64,000 nucleotides of DNA from contig NZ_QPES01000002.1 in NCBI RefSeq assembly GCF_009455685.1, positions 124,001-188,000 on the forward strand, in the 5' to 3' direction. A model generated the notes under the pieces. It did no database searches. It was given only the letters and a program-made list of their open reading frames with translations, and was not told the origin of the DNA. The position numbers and the translations under genes are program-made. Origin of the DNA: Paraburkholderia hayleyella (GTDB taxonomy: Bacteria; Pseudomonadota; Gammaproteobacteria; Burkholderiales; Burkholderiaceae). How positions within the stretch are numbered: the stretch's first letter is position 1; each line of letters opens with the position of its first letter. Shown in pieces: positions 8,665 through 18,510 of this stretch.

Positions 8665-8851
8665 TACAGCAACGGCAGCAATGGCAGCAACGTTATCTGA
8701 TAAGCGGGCAGACACGCCTTAAGGCCCTGTTGTCCGTTTGAGCTTCGTGGCGTGGCGTGCCGGCATTCACAGCGCGCCAGGCCTCGCAGCCGCATGGTCC
8801 TCCTGGCTACGCTGGGCACTTTCACTTTTCTTCTTTCCGGTCTTTATTTCC

Positions 8852-10219
8852 ATGCCCGATACCAGCGCTCGCCTGACTCGCCTGATTTGCGGCACGCCGC
8901 TGATGAACGACATCTGGTCGCCGCACGTCACCTTGCAACGCATGCTGGATGTCGAGGCTGCGCTGGCACGAGCTTGCGCGGCGCACGGTGTGATCCCGTC
9001 GGGTGCGGTGGGGTTCATTGAAGCGGCTTGCGATGCCGCCTGTCTTGATGCCGAGGCGCTGGCGCGTGATGCCGCGCTGGCCGGTAATCTGGCGATTCCG
9101 CTAGTGAAGCAGCTCACCGCGCGGGTGAAGCAGCTTGATGCCGCCGCGGCGAAGTACGTCCATTGGGGCGCGACGAGCCAGGACATCATTGATACCGCCA
9201 CGGTGCTGCAACTGCGCGATACCTTTGTGCTGCTCGACGAAGGCTTGAGGGCAGCCTGTGCCGCGCTGGCAAGGCAAGCGCAGGCGCATCGGACGACCCT
9301 CATGGCAGGCCGTACCTGGCTGCAGCAGGCATTGCCGGTTACGCTGGGGCTGAAGTTTGCCCAATGGCTGGACGCGATGCTGCGTCACGGTGAGCGTCTC
9401 GAAGCGTTGCGCACGCGCATGCTGGTGCTGCAATTCGGCGGCGCGGTAGGCACCCTGGCCAGCTTGCGCGATGCAGCGCCTGCTGTAACGCAAACGCTGG
9501 CTGCGGAGCTTGGGCTGGCGCTTCCCACATTACCGTGGCACACGCAGCGTGACCGCATTGCTGAAGCCGCGACTTACCTGGGTATGCTGACGGGTACGCT
9601 GGGCAAAGTAGCCCGCGATCTCTCCCTGCAAATGCAAACCGAGGTTGGCGAACTGGCCGAAGCTGCGGCAGCGGGTAAGGGTGGCTCGTCCACGATGCCG
9701 CACAAGCGCAATCCAGTGGGTTGCGCGGCGGTGCTGAGCGCGGCGATGCGTGCGCCAGGGCTGGTTGCCACGGTGCTGGCAGGCATGGTGCAAGAGCATG
9801 AACGCGCGCTGGGTGGCTGGCAAGCGGAGTGGGAGGCGTTGCCCGATCTCGCGCGGATTGCTGGCGGTGCGCTGGCGCAAACCGGACAAATCATTGCTGG
9901 GCTCCAAGTGGACGAGCAACGTCTCGCTACCAATCTTGAGATGACGCATGGGCTGATTCTCGGCGAAGCCGTAATGCTTGCGCTGGGTGAGCAAATCGGG
10001 CGGCTCGACGCGCACCGGCTGGTTGAGCAGGCATCGAAAGCTGCGCTACAAAACGGGCGCACGCTGTTTGAAGTCCTCGCGGACAATCCCTCGGTGACAC
10101 AACATGTGCCACCGTCCGAGCTCAGGCAACTTCTGGACCCCGCTCATTACATCGGCCAGGCGTGCGCGCAGGTCGATGCCGTGCTCGCCCTCTATACCGC
10201 ACGTGCCAATTGCACCTGA
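8852..10219 (+). CDS. pcaB: 3-carboxy-cis,cis-muconate cycloisomerase
   Basis: Converts beta-carboxymuconate to gamma-carboxymuconolactone in protocatechuate ortho-cleavage. It belongs to the fumarase/aspartase superfamily: the signature 'GSSTMPHKRNP' lies at residues ~277-287 and 'WGATSQDIIDTATVLQLRD' is the second conserved block. The start at 8852 (MPDTSARLTR) is preferred because the longer frame from 8738 adds a non-homologous N-terminus; the resulting 455 residues are normal for PcaB. No clear Shine-Dalgarno is visible. It lies 187 bp after pcaJ and 50 bp before pcaD, in the same direction. Confidence 0.93.
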   Translation: MPDTSARLTRLICGTPLMNDIWSPHVTLQRMLDVEAALARACAAHGVIPSGAVGFIEAACDAACLDAEALARDAALAGNLAIPLVKQLTARVKQLDAAAAKYVHWGATSQDIIDTATVLQLRDTFVLLDEGLRAACAALARQAQAHRTTLMAGRTWLQQALPVTLGLKFAQWLDAMLRHGERLEALRTRMLVLQFGGAVGTLASLRDAAPAVTQTLAAELGLALPTLPWHTQRDRIAEAATYLGMLTGTLGKVARDLSLQMQTEVGELAEAAAAGKGGSSTMPHKRNPVGCAAVLSAAMRAPGLVATVLAGMVQEHERALGGWQAEWEALPDLARIAGGALAQTGQIIAGLQVDEQRLATNLEMTHGLILGEAVMLALGEQIGRLDAHRLVEQASKAALQNGRTLFEVLADNPSVTQHVPPSELRQLLDPAHYIGQACAQVDAVLALYTARANCT

Positions 10220-10269
10220 TGGTCTGAAACGTCTTAAGTACTTTGTCATTTAACGCAGGAGTCGACGAT

Positions 10270-11058
10270 ATGCCTTACGCCGCAGTTAACGGTATCCAGC
10301 TTCATTACCGGCTCGATGGTGAGCAGCAACACGATGCTCCCTGGGTCATCCTGTCGAATGGGCTTGGCAGTGATCTGTCGATGTGGGCGCCTCAAATTGA
10401 GGCGCTGGCACAGCAGTTTCGCGTGTTGCGTTACGACACGCGTGGCCATGGCCATTCGGATGTGCCGCCGGGGCCCTACACGATTGAACAATTGAGCGGT
10501 GATGTGCTTGGCCTGATGGATCATCTCAAGATTGAACGGGCGCATTTTTGTGGATTATCCATGGGGGGCCTGACGGGCATCGCGCTGGCAGCGCGGCATG
10601 CGTCGCGTTTTTCTCGTGTGGCGTTGTGCAATACGGCGGCGCGTATTGGTACGTCCGAGGTGTGGCTGCCACGGGCCGCGAAAGCCCGTAGCGAAGGGCT
10701 GGCTGCACTGGTTGATGTGTTGATGCCACGCTGGTTTTCAGCCAGCTTTATTGCCCGGGAGCCGTTGGTGCTGGCCGCGATGCGCGATGTGCTCGTGCAT
10801 ACCAGCGGCGAAGGCTATGCGGCAAATTGCGATGCCCTTAACGCCGCTGACCTGCGCCCGGAGATCTCACGTATCACCGCGCCCACGCTGGTGCTGGCAG
10901 GTATGCATGATCGGGCTACAACACCTGGGCAGGGCCGTGAGCTGGCTGATGGCATTGCCGGGTCGCGTTATGTCGAACTTGACGCCGCGCATGTGTCGAA
11001 TATCGAGCAAGCTCAATTATTCACGCAGACCGTGCTGAACTTCCTCAAGGAACGCTAA
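10270..11058 (+). CDS. pcaD: 3-oxoadipate enol-lactonase
   Basis: Alpha/beta hydrolase that opens 3-oxoadipate enol-lactone to 3-oxoadipate. The nucleophile elbow 'FCGLSMGGL' lies at about residue 95. The oxyanion-side loop 'ILSNGLGSDLSMW', 'YDTRGHGHSD' and the C-terminal catalytic His region 'ELDAAHVSNIE' are present. The start at 10270 has CAGGAG 8-9 bases upstream; the longer frame from 10243 is not supported. The protein has 262 residues, normal. The stop codon overlaps the pcaC start (TAATG), so the two are translationally coupled. Confidence 0.93.
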   Translation: MPYAAVNGIQLHYRLDGEQQHDAPWVILSNGLGSDLSMWAPQIEALAQQFRVLRYDTRGHGHSDVPPGPYTIEQLSGDVLGLMDHLKIERAHFCGLSMGGLTGIALAARHASRFSRVALCNTAARIGTSEVWLPRAAKARSEGLAALVDVLMPRWFSASFIAREPLVLAAMRDVLVHTSGEGYAANCDALNAADLRPEISRITAPTLVLAGMHDRATTPGQGRELADGIAGSRYVELDAAHVSNIEQAQLFTQTVLNFLKER

Positions 11059-11453
11059 TGAACGACGAAGAGCGCTACCTGGCGGGTCTGAGCGTGCGCC
11101 GTGCTGTGTTGGGCGAGGCTCATGTAGAGCGTTCACTGGCGACGCGCACGGAGATGAATCACGAGTTCCAGGATTTGATCACGCGCTATGCGTGGGGCGA
11201 GATCTGGACCCGGGACGGTTTGCCACGCCATACGCGCAGCTTGCTGACGATTGCGATGATGGTGGCGCTCAATCGCAGCGAGGAGTTGGCGCTGCATCTG
11301 CGCGCGGCAAAAAACAATGGCGTGACGCGTATGCAAATCAAGGAAGTCCTGTTGCAAGCCGCCATTTATTGCGGTGTGCCGGCGGCCAATTCAGCATTTC
11401 ATCTGGCCGACAGGATATTTGCCGAAGACGATAGCGCAAGCAATGCCATCTGA
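11058..11453 (+). CDS. pcaC: 4-carboxymuconolactone decarboxylase
   Basis: Decarboxylates gamma-carboxymuconolactone to 3-oxoadipate enol-lactone, the substrate of PcaD. The 131-residue length is typical of the stand-alone enzyme; it is not fused to PcaD as in some PcaL proteins. Visible CMD-family pattern: 'YAWGEIWTRDGLPRHTRSLL' then 'TIAMMVALNRSEELALHLRA' and 'QIKEVLLQAAIYCGVPAAN'. It overlaps pcaD by one base. Confidence 0.93.
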   Translation: MNDEERYLAGLSVRRAVLGEAHVERSLATRTEMNHEFQDLITRYAWGEIWTRDGLPRHTRSLLTIAMMVALNRSEELALHLRAAKNNGVTRMQIKEVLLQAAIYCGVPAANSAFHLADRIFAEDDSASNAI

Positions 11454-11615
11454 ATGAATGTGCAGGAGTGCATGCTGCTGGCGGGCACAATGGCGATGCC
11501 GTTTCAGGCTGGGGCGATCCGACGATCTGAAACAGCGTGACCGCAGCCGCGCAGCCAGAACCGCATGACTCCAGATTCGCCCTGGCCAGAAGCGGCAGGG
11601 CAAAAGGAGGCCCAT

Positions 11616-12971
11616 ATGGCAGCCATGCCTCACACGCTCGATGTGCAGCAGTTCATCGATGAACTGCGGTTCTCGCCGTATCAATGGTTCATTTTCACGT
11701 TGTGTTTTCTAATCATCGTGATGGATGGGTTTGATACCGTCGCCATGGGTTTCGTTGTGCCTGCGCTTAGCACGCAATGGGATCTGTCGATCGTTGAGCT
11801 GATACCGGTCATGAGCGCTGCGCTGGTGGGTCTCGCACCAGGCGCGCTGGTCGCCGGCCCACTGGCTGACCGGATAGGTCGCAAGAAGGTGCTGCTGGGT
11901 GCGGTGCTGCTTTTCGCTGCGTTCAGCCTGGCGTGTGCCTTTGCCGGGTCGCTCACGGAGTTGCTGGTGCTCCGGCTGTTGACGGGCCTTGGGTTAGGCG
12001 CGGCGATGCCCTGCATGACGGCACTCATGTACGAATCTGCGCCTGCGCGTTGCCGCTCGTTGCTGGTCAACACCATGTTTTGTGGCTTCACGCTGGGGGC
12101 GGCGGCGGGGGGGCTCGTTGCAGCGCTGCTGATTCCGCTTTACGGCTGGCGCAGTACGTTCCTTCTGGGCGGCATGATTCCGCTGGTGCTGTTCGTGGTG
12201 TCGCTGGCGCTGCCGGAATCCATCCGCTTCATGGTGCTGCGAGGTTTTCCTGCAACGAAAGTCGCTCTGGTGTTGCGGCGCCTGGCACCTGACAGATCGT
12301 TCGGACAGACACGGTTCGTATTGTCCGGCGAGGCTCCGATGCGCCGGCTATCGGGGCTATCGGTGGTGTTGTCACGACGCTTCAGGGGCGGCACGGCGAT
12401 GCTTTGGCTGACTTACTTTAACGGCCTGCTGGTGTATTACCTGCTGACGGGCTGGCTGCCTGCGCTGATGCACGAAGAGGGCTTCGCTGCACACGAAGGT
12501 GTCCTCGTGGCCGCGCTCTTTCAGCTGGGTGGCGTGCCTGGCGCGATTGGCATGGGCTGGTTGATGGACCGTTTTGAGCCGCATCGGGTGATTGCGACGG
12601 GTTTTGGTCTGACTGCGCTTCTCGTCTGGATGGTGGGGCAGGAGGTCGATTATCTGCCGTTTCTGGCAAGCGTCACGTTTGTGGCAGGTATGTTCATGAA
12701 CGGGGCGCAATCATCGTTGCCCACGCTGGCTTCCAGGTTTTATCCGACCAGTGGCCGGGCCACTGGCGTGGCATGGATGCTGGGCATGGGGCGAGTGGGC
12801 GGCATTGTGGGGGCATTTTCTGGAGGCTTGCTGCTGCAGGCGCATTTCGGTTTCAGCGCGATTTTCTCGTGGCTGTCGTTGCCCGCACTGGTTGCGGCAA
12901 TAGCGCTGCTGGTTAAGCATGCGCTTACGTCGCGCATGCATTCACGAAATGCGCCGGCCAAACCGGTATAG
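11616..12971 (+). CDS. pcaK: 4-hydroxybenzoate/protocatechuate MFS transporter
   Basis: Inner-membrane major facilitator of the aromatic acid:H+ symporter (AAHS) family, 451 residues with about 12 hydrophobic segments. AAHS markers: 'IVMDGFDTVAMGFVVPAL' in TM1, with the aspartate required in PcaK, and 'GPLADRIGRKKVLLGAVLL' in the loop 2-3 signature. The start at 11616 is supported by AAAGGAGG 6 bases upstream; the frame opens at 11565. It is the last gene of the pca cluster and probably imports the aromatic acid that feeds it. No ring-cleaving protocatechuate 3,4-dioxygenase (pcaGH) lies in the window. Confidence 0.88.
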   Translation: MAAMPHTLDVQQFIDELRFSPYQWFIFTLCFLIIVMDGFDTVAMGFVVPALSTQWDLSIVELIPVMSAALVGLAPGALVAGPLADRIGRKKVLLGAVLLFAAFSLACAFAGSLTELLVLRLLTGLGLGAAMPCMTALMYESAPARCRSLLVNTMFCGFTLGAAAGGLVAALLIPLYGWRSTFLLGGMIPLVLFVVSLALPESIRFMVLRGFPATKVALVLRRLAPDRSFGQTRFVLSGEAPMRRLSGLSVVLSRRFRGGTAMLWLTYFNGLLVYYLLTGWLPALMHEEGFAAHEGVLVAALFQLGGVPGAIGMGWLMDRFEPHRVIATGFGLTALLVWMVGQEVDYLPFLASVTFVAGMFMNGAQSSLPTLASRFYPTSGRATGVAWMLGMGRVGGIVGAFSGGLLLQAHFGFSAIFSWLSLPALVAAIALLVKHALTSRMHSRNAPAKPV

Positions 12972-13166
12972 AGAGATCGAGAGATCAACGGATAGACGCA
13001 TCATGGTGCGCCATTGCGGCTCTGGGATGGGGCGGCACCTGTCCAGATCAGGCGCGCCGTCCCAGCTTTTCGCGCTATTGCACGCTGTTCCGCACGTTCC
13101 TTCAGTTTCTTTCCTGCCGAAACCCGCACGCGAACCAGCCGTTGATTCAAGCGCTCATTCGACCGC

Positions 13167-14495
13167 TCATTCGACCGTTGCCAGCACCTTGCGCACCGTC
13201 TCGAACACCTGCGCAATTTGTGCTTCGTTGATGATCAACGGCGGCGAAAACGCCAGAATATCGCCCGTAAAGCGCACCAGCACACCCGCCTCAAAGCATT
13301 TGACAAACGCTTCATAGGCGCGTGCGCCGGGAGCGCCGTGGCGAGGCTCCAGTTCAATGCCCGCCACGAGGCCCAGATTGCGGATGTCTTTGACATGTCG
13401 GGCATCGCGTAACGCATGGGCGGCGTTTTCAAACGTGGGCGCAAGCGTGGCGGCGCGTGCGAACAGGTCTTCGCGGCGATACAGCTCCAGTGTTGCCACG
13501 GCGGCGGCCGCCGCAGCGGGATGGGCCGAATAGGTATAGCCATGAAAGAGTTCGATGGCCCCCGGCGCACCGCTATTCATGATGGTGTCGTGAATCGTGC
13601 GGCTAGCGGCGACTGCTCCCATCGGAATCGCCGCGTTGTTGATGGCCTTGGCCATTGTCAGCAGGTCCGGCGTAACGCCAAAATACGTGCTTGCCGTGGG
13701 TGCGCCGAGACGGCCAAAACCGGTAATCACCTCGTCGAAAATCAGCAAGATGCCGTGCTTCGTGCAGATGTCGCGTAATTTTTGCAAATAGCCCTTCGGC
13801 GGAATGAGTACTCCGGTCGATCCTGCAACGGGTTCGACGATCACCGCGGCGATGGTCGAAGCGTCGTGCAAGGTGACGAGGCGCTCCAGTTCATCCGCCA
13901 GATGTTCGCCCCAGCCGGGCTGGCCTTTGGTAAATGCATTGTGTTCAAGGTTATGCGTATGCGGCAGGTGATCGACGGCGGGTAGCAGGGCGCCGGAGAA
14001 CGTTTTGCGATTGGGCGCGATGCCGCCGACCGAGATGCCGCCAAAACCCACACCGTGATAGCCGCGCTCGCGGCCGATCAGACGGGTGCGCTGGCCTTCG
14101 CCGCGTGCCCGATGCCAGGCGAGTGCGATTTTCAGCGCGGTGTCCACTGCTTCAGAGCCCGAGTTGGTGAAGAAGATCCGGTCGAGCCCTGCGGGCATCA
14201 AGGCCGCGACTTGAGTCGCGGCTTCGAACGCGACGGGGTGGCCCATCTGGAAGGTGGGCCCGAAATCAAGCGTGGCGAGTTGCTGCGTGATCGCGCTGAT
14301 AATTTCCTCGCGGCAGTGGCCCGCGTTGACACACCACAGCCCCGCGCAAGCGTCGAGTACTTCGCGTCCATCCGGCGTGCGGTAAATCATGCCTTTAGCC
14401 GACGCCAGTAGACGCGGGGCGCTTTTGAACTGGCGGTTGGCGGTGAATGGCATCCAGAATGCAGACAGATCGTCGCTGATGGGCTGTGAAGTCAT
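13167..14495 (-). CDS. Omega-amino acid:pyruvate aminotransferase, class III
   Basis: PLP-dependent transaminase that moves the amino group of an omega-amino acid such as beta-alanine to pyruvate. The 442 residues begin 'LSAFWMPFTANRQFKSAPRL', typical of the beta-alanine:pyruvate subgroup. 'FFTNSGSEAVDTALKIALAW' binds PLP phosphate, 'LLIFDEVITGFGRLG' holds the PLP-contacting Asp, and 'TMAKAINNAAIPMGAV' holds the Schiff-base lysine. The start at 14495 (MTSQPISDDL) fits family alignments; the frame opens at 14552. It is divergent from a MocR regulator that likely controls it. A 12-bp direct duplication (GCTCATTCGACC, 13153-13176) spans the stop codon. Confidence 0.88.
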   Translation of the reverse strand: MTSQPISDDLSAFWMPFTANRQFKSAPRLLASAKGMIYRTPDGREVLDACAGLWCVNAGHCREEIISAITQQLATLDFGPTFQMGHPVAFEAATQVAALMPAGLDRIFFTNSGSEAVDTALKIALAWHRARGEGQRTRLIGRERGYHGVGFGGISVGGIAPNRKTFSGALLPAVDHLPHTHNLEHNAFTKGQPGWGEHLADELERLVTLHDASTIAAVIVEPVAGSTGVLIPPKGYLQKLRDICTKHGILLIFDEVITGFGRLGAPTASTYFGVTPDLLTMAKAINNAAIPMGAVAASRTIHDTIMNSGAPGAIELFHGYTYSAHPAAAAAAVATLELYRREDLFARAATLAPTFENAAHALRDARHVKDIRNLGLVAGIELEPRHGAPGARAYEAFVKCFEAGVLVRFTGDILAFSPPLIINEAQIAQVFETVRKVLATVE

Positions 14496-14725
14496 CGGTT
14501 TCTTCTCCAAAAGTAACGGCCACTGTAGCGTTGGGGGGCAAAGGCTGGACATAAACAGTTGCTGCGCTGGTGCTAATAACTGTACTGTCCGGTACGCGAT
14601 AACTGTGCTGGTGCTGCTTTTGGTCCTTATGATCCTTATTCGTTTCTGTCTTCTGTTTGGTTCATTGCCCGGTTGTGGCCTGGCCGTGGCTTTGATTGTC
14701 CGCAGTGGTTTTATCCGGGTTTCCG

Positions 14726-16147
14726 ATGATCGAACTTGAACTCAAACGTGAGTCTGGCGCGCCGCATACGCTGGTCGAGCAGCTCGTGCAGGGCTTTACC
14801 GAGGCGATCGAAAAGCAGACGCTGCGTGCCGGGGCCCGGCTGCCTTCGGTGCGGCAACTGGCGCGCCTGCATCACTTGAGCACCTTCACGGTGATGGAAG
14901 CGTATAACCGGCTCGCAGCGGCGGGCCTGGTGGTGGCGCGGCGGGGGTCCGGTTACCGGGTCTTGCCCCGTGACACTCCCGGACGCTCAACGCGCGCCGT
15001 CGAATGGCAGCCGCCCAGCCTCGGCGCGACGTGGCTGCTATCGGATGTGTTCGCGGATCATTCGGTGCCGGTGAAAGCCGGAGGGGGCTGGTTGCCGAAC
15101 GAATGGCTCAACCAGCGCGGCTTGCAACAGGCGCTACGCACCGTGAGCCGGGTGCCGGCGGTGCGTCTGGGCGATTACGGCCAGCCCTGTGGTTTTGCGC
15201 CACTGCGTGAGCGTATCGTGGCGCAACTCGACCGCTATGGCCTACCGCTCGATGTAGCGGATGTGCTTTTGACCCAAGGCGCGACCCAGGCGCTCGATCT
15301 GATCGTGCGCACGCTGCTACGTCCGGGGGATCGGGTCATTGTCGAGGATCCGGGTTATTGCAACCTGCTGCAGATTCTTCGGCTGGCGGGTCTTGAAGTG
15401 CATGGCGTGTCACGCACATCCAGCGGGGTCGATCTCGTGGAGCTGGAAGCGCTGGTTGCCGCACACCGGCCGAAAGCGATTTTCGTTAATACCACGCTGC
15501 AAAATCCGACCGGTGCGAGTTACAGCATGGCGGGTGCTTTCCAGTTGCTGCGGCTGGTGCAGCGTGAGCAGATGTGGCTCATCGAAGACGATGTCAGCCG
15601 TGAGCTTGCTCCGGTGGGCGCGCCGTTATTCGCAGCGCTGGATGGCTTGCAACGGGTGATCTATGTCGGCGGTTTTTCAAAGACGGTGACACCGGCGCTG
15701 CGTTGCGGCTATATCGTGGCCGAGCGTGAGGTGCTGCGTGAGCTGGCGCGCTTCAAGATGGCGGTCGGGCTAACCTCGTCAGAGGCGACTGAGCGGATCG
15801 TGGACAAGGTGTTGCTCGAAGGGCGTCACACGCATTATGTCGAGGCGCTCACCGAGCGCTTGCGCGGCGCTCATGCCATTGTCGAAGAGCGGCTCGATGA
15901 GCTGGGACTGGCGGTGTTTCATCGCCCCCGTGCAGGGCTGTTCGTCTGGGCGCGGCTGCCGGTCGATCCCGCTAGTGCCACGGCCGTGGCGACCGCCGCG
16001 CTGGCCGATGGCATCTGGCTCGCGCCCGGTGCGTACTTCCGCCCAGCGGATGCGCCTAGCGCATGGTTTCGCTTTAACGTGCCGTATTCGACAGGGGATG
16101 CGTTGTGGCGTTTTATCAAACGCTTAAAGCTGGAGCGTGAGGCTTAA
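14726..16147 (+). CDS. MocR/PdxR-type regulator (GntR HTH fused to aminotransferase domain)
   Basis: A 473-residue fusion regulator. Residues ~10-75 are a GntR winged helix ('LRAGARLPSVRQLARLHHLS' then 'TFTVMEAYNRLAAAGLVVAR'). Residues ~110-470 form a fold-type I aminotransferase-like PLP domain ('GATQALDLIVRTLL', 'FVNTTLQNPTGASY', 'YVGGFSKTVTPALRCGYIV', where the K is the expected PLP lysine). Members sense PLP or amino compounds and control a divergent aminotransferase gene, as seen here across a 230-bp gap. The start at 14726 (MIELELKRES) is preferred over the TTG at 14696. Confidence 0.9.
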   Translation: MIELELKRESGAPHTLVEQLVQGFTEAIEKQTLRAGARLPSVRQLARLHHLSTFTVMEAYNRLAAAGLVVARRGSGYRVLPRDTPGRSTRAVEWQPPSLGATWLLSDVFADHSVPVKAGGGWLPNEWLNQRGLQQALRTVSRVPAVRLGDYGQPCGFAPLRERIVAQLDRYGLPLDVADVLLTQGATQALDLIVRTLLRPGDRVIVEDPGYCNLLQILRLAGLEVHGVSRTSSGVDLVELEALVAAHRPKAIFVNTTLQNPTGASYSMAGAFQLLRLVQREQMWLIEDDVSRELAPVGAPLFAALDGLQRVIYVGGFSKTVTPALRCGYIVAEREVLRELARFKMAVGLTSSEATERIVDKVLLEGRHTHYVEALTERLRGAHAIVEERLDELGLAVFHRPRAGLFVWARLPVDPASATAVATAALADGIWLAPGAYFRPADAPSAWFRFNVPYSTGDALWRFIKRLKLEREA

Positions 16148-16156
16148 CGCTTCAGG

Positions 16157-17611
16157 TCAAGCGTTAAGGCTTGAGGTTGGGCGGCGGCGCTCCGTCAGCC
16201 GCACGGGTACGGTATCGGGCATCATCGTGAAGGCGCTGGTCTCTTTGATTTGGGCGGGATCAATCATCAGTTCAACGTCGAAGTTTGCGAACAGCATCGA
16301 AAGCGCGAGGCGCATTTGCACGTTGGCCAGATGCCGTCCTGGGCACACACGCGGTCCCGCGCCAAACTGCAGATAGGCGCGCGGGTCATGCGCGCCGGAG
16401 TGTGCATCGCGTTCGCGTAGCCAGCGCTCGACATCGAATGTTTGCGGCTCGGCGAAATGCCGTTCGTCCTGCATCGAGGGCCGGCTCAGAAAGAACATCG
16501 TGGTGCCCGCCGGGATCTGCACGTTCTGCAGACAGACGTCTTCGAGCGGCTCGAAGGTGCTGACTGCCGCGACCGGGCGGAAGCGGCTTGCTTCGGTGCA
16601 GACGGCTTCGAACAGATCGAGCGCTTTCAGCCCCGCGTAGTCAGGGCAAACCGTATGGGTGCCCAGCGCCGCGCGGGCTGTATCGGCGAGGCGCTGTTGC
16701 AGGGGGGCTTGCGTGGCGTACAACAAAGTCCATGAAAGCGAGTTGGCCGTGGTGTCTTCTCCGGCCAGCAACAGCGTGAATACGTTGGCCGCGACCTGGT
16801 CGTCGCTGAGGCCAGAGCCGGGCGTGTCGCGCAGACGCAGCATCGCTTCGAGAAAATGACGCGGGTGTTCGGTGGGCTCGTTTTGCATGCGCTCGCGGGC
16901 GCGCTGCATCAACTGGCGCACATATCGATGAAGTTCGGTTAAGGCCTGCTCGACGCGTCGGTCGCGCGGCAGTTTCAGATAGCGCCAGTACGGAAACGGC
17001 GTATTGGTACGCGACATCACTGTGGGCAGGATCAACGCCAGAGGCTCCTGGATCACGCTGCCTTCGGCATCGAGCGTGCGTGGATCTTCGCCGAATGCCA
17101 GCGCGCTGGTGATATCGACGGTATATCGTTTGAAGTCCTCGGTCATTTCGACCGTCGTGCCGCGGGCGGCGGCACGTTGCCAACGTGCGTGTAGCCGTTG
17201 AGTGATGTCGTGGAGTGTGGGGTAGAACGACTTGATGTTGGGTATCGACAGCGCTTGCATCACGAGCTTGCGTTGCGGCTCCCAGGCCACGCCTTCAACG
17301 GAAAAGAGGCCATTGCAGCCCATTTCTTCCAGCACGGTTTCGAGCGGCGCGAAGCGGCGGTAACGATGAGGCCGCTCGCGCGAAATGGCCTGGCACAGTT
17401 CGGCGTCGGTCCAGACGATGATGGGCTTGCCGCAGATCCGAAGGCGATAGGGTGTGCCAAGGTCAGCCGCCCAGCGCTCCAGCGTCAGATGCTGTTTCCT
17501 GGTGATGATCTGATGCAGGTTGCCCAGCAAGGGCAAGCCTGGGGGGCAGGGCAGATCGGCGACTTGCCGCAGCGCGCGTAAAGCCTCAGACGTATTAGAT
17601 GAATTACGCAT
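16157..17611 (-). CDS. Cytochrome P450
   Basis: Heme monooxygenase of 484 residues, with no signal peptide or membrane anchor evident. Visible hallmarks: the proline-rich start 'CPPGLPLLGNLHQI', the C-helix W110-x3-R114 pattern, the I-helix oxygen-activation motif A283-G-E-D-T287, E340-A-S-R343 (ExxR), and the heme loop F416-G-A-G-P-R-V-C423 with the cysteine ligand. The start at 17611 is an ATG; a TTG five codons upstream is possible. It is followed (upstream on the minus strand) by a GntR gene 29 bp away. No dedicated ferredoxin is adjacent; the VanB-type reductase at 18642-19592 could be its electron donor, which is only an inference. The substrate is unknown. Confidence 0.92.
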   Translation of the reverse strand: MRNSSNTSEALRALRQVADLPCPPGLPLLGNLHQIITRKQHLTLERWAADLGTPYRLRICGKPIIVWTDAELCQAISRERPHRYRRFAPLETVLEEMGCNGLFSVEGVAWEPQRKLVMQALSIPNIKSFYPTLHDITQRLHARWQRAAARGTTVEMTEDFKRYTVDITSALAFGEDPRTLDAEGSVIQEPLALILPTVMSRTNTPFPYWRYLKLPRDRRVEQALTELHRYVRQLMQRARERMQNEPTEHPRHFLEAMLRLRDTPGSGLSDDQVAANVFTLLLAGEDTTANSLSWTLLYATQAPLQQRLADTARAALGTHTVCPDYAGLKALDLFEAVCTEASRFRPVAAVSTFEPLEDVCLQNVQIPAGTTMFFLSRPSMQDERHFAEPQTFDVERWLRERDAHSGAHDPRAYLQFGAGPRVCPGRHLANVQMRLALSMLFANFDVELMIDPAQIKETSAFTMMPDTVPVRLTERRRPTSSLNA

Positions 17612-17639
17612 GGTGAGGTTTATCAATTAACGGTGCGTG

Positions 17640-18386
17640 CTATTCGTCTTCGGCATGGAGCGTGGCGGTGCCGGAGAGTACCTTCGAGCGGATCGCCTTG
17701 ACCCGCTCCAGCATGAGCTCACGTGCCAGGGTGCTGTCGTGTGCCGCGATGGCGTCCAGCACGGCCTTGTGCGAGCGGATCACTCGCGTGGCGATGGTAC
17801 GCGTGGTGTTGGGTTCGAGCAGGGGTTGCAGGACGAAACGCAGGCCACGAAATTGCGCCAGTAGCACGCGGTTATGCGAGGCTTCGACAATCGCCTCACG
17901 AAAGCGCATGGAAGCATCGGTGAAGGTCAGCGGCTCGGCGCGCAACGCCTCGAGTTCGGCGAGCACGGTTTGCAGTTTGGTGAGATCGTCGGGCGTGGCG
18001 TTTTGCGCGGCGAGTTCCGCGGAGGTGACTTCAATGGCGACTTGCGCATCGAAGATTTCTTCAGCGCTGACGCCAATCAGATGCAACTGGATGGCGAGTG
18101 CATCGGCGAAGCGTTCGGGATTGCCCGGTGCGATCCAGGCACCGCCCTTGGCGCCCATGCGAATCTGCACGATGCCGACCGCTTCGAGCGTGCGCAGCGC
18201 ATCGCGCGCGGCCATGCGGCTGACATTGAACTGGGCGGATAACGAGGTTTCGCTACCCAGAAACTCTCCCGCCTTGATCTGGCCGGAAAAAACCGCGCTT
18301 CTGACTTGCGAGACGATGCGCCAGGACAGGGTTTCCGTCTGTACCGGCTCCCAGAGCGGCGCCACTCCAACGGCGTCATTTTTCAA
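17640..18386 (-). CDS. GntR-family regulator with FCD ligand domain (paralogue 1)
   Basis: A 248-residue regulator: winged helix at residues ~20-85 ('LSAQFNVSRMAARDALRTLE' then 'AVGIVQIRMGAKGGAW') and a C-terminal all-helical FCD domain at ~95-230 with the usual D/H metal-ligand pattern ('DAQVAIEVTSAELA', 'RFREAIVEASHNRVL', 'VIRSHKAVLDAIAAHD'). It starts with TTG, supported by AGGAG about 8 bases upstream. It is clearly paralogous to the regulator at 22672-23457 (shared 'RMGAKGGAWIA', 'VEASxNRVLLAQF'). It lies between the P450 and the reductase on the minus strand and probably controls the surrounding catabolic regulon. Confidence 0.9.
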   Translation of the reverse strand: MKNDAVGVAPLWEPVQTETLSWRIVSQVRSAVFSGQIKAGEFLGSETSLSAQFNVSRMAARDALRTLEAVGIVQIRMGAKGGAWIAPGNPERFADALAIQLHLIGVSAEEIFDAQVAIEVTSAELAAQNATPDDLTKLQTVLAELEALRAEPLTFTDASMRFREAIVEASHNRVLLAQFRGLRFVLQPLLEPNTTRTIATRVIRSHKAVLDAIAAHDSTLARELMLERVKAIRSKVLSGTATLHAEDE

Positions 18387-18510
18387 ATTGTTTCTCCTGG
18401 CCTAAGCATTTGTGTTGTATGAACCGGCGGCGGGTTGCGCACGGCTGTGCCACTGCACTGTGCTGTGTTGCCTTGCTGGATTGCTCCGCATGGTTATCCG
18501 CGTGTAGCCT

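Noticed and set aside
13153..13176. 12-bp direct duplication at the aminotransferase stop codon, considered as an attachment or target-site duplication
   Set aside because: The copies are adjacent, with no inserted element between them; more likely simple slippage.
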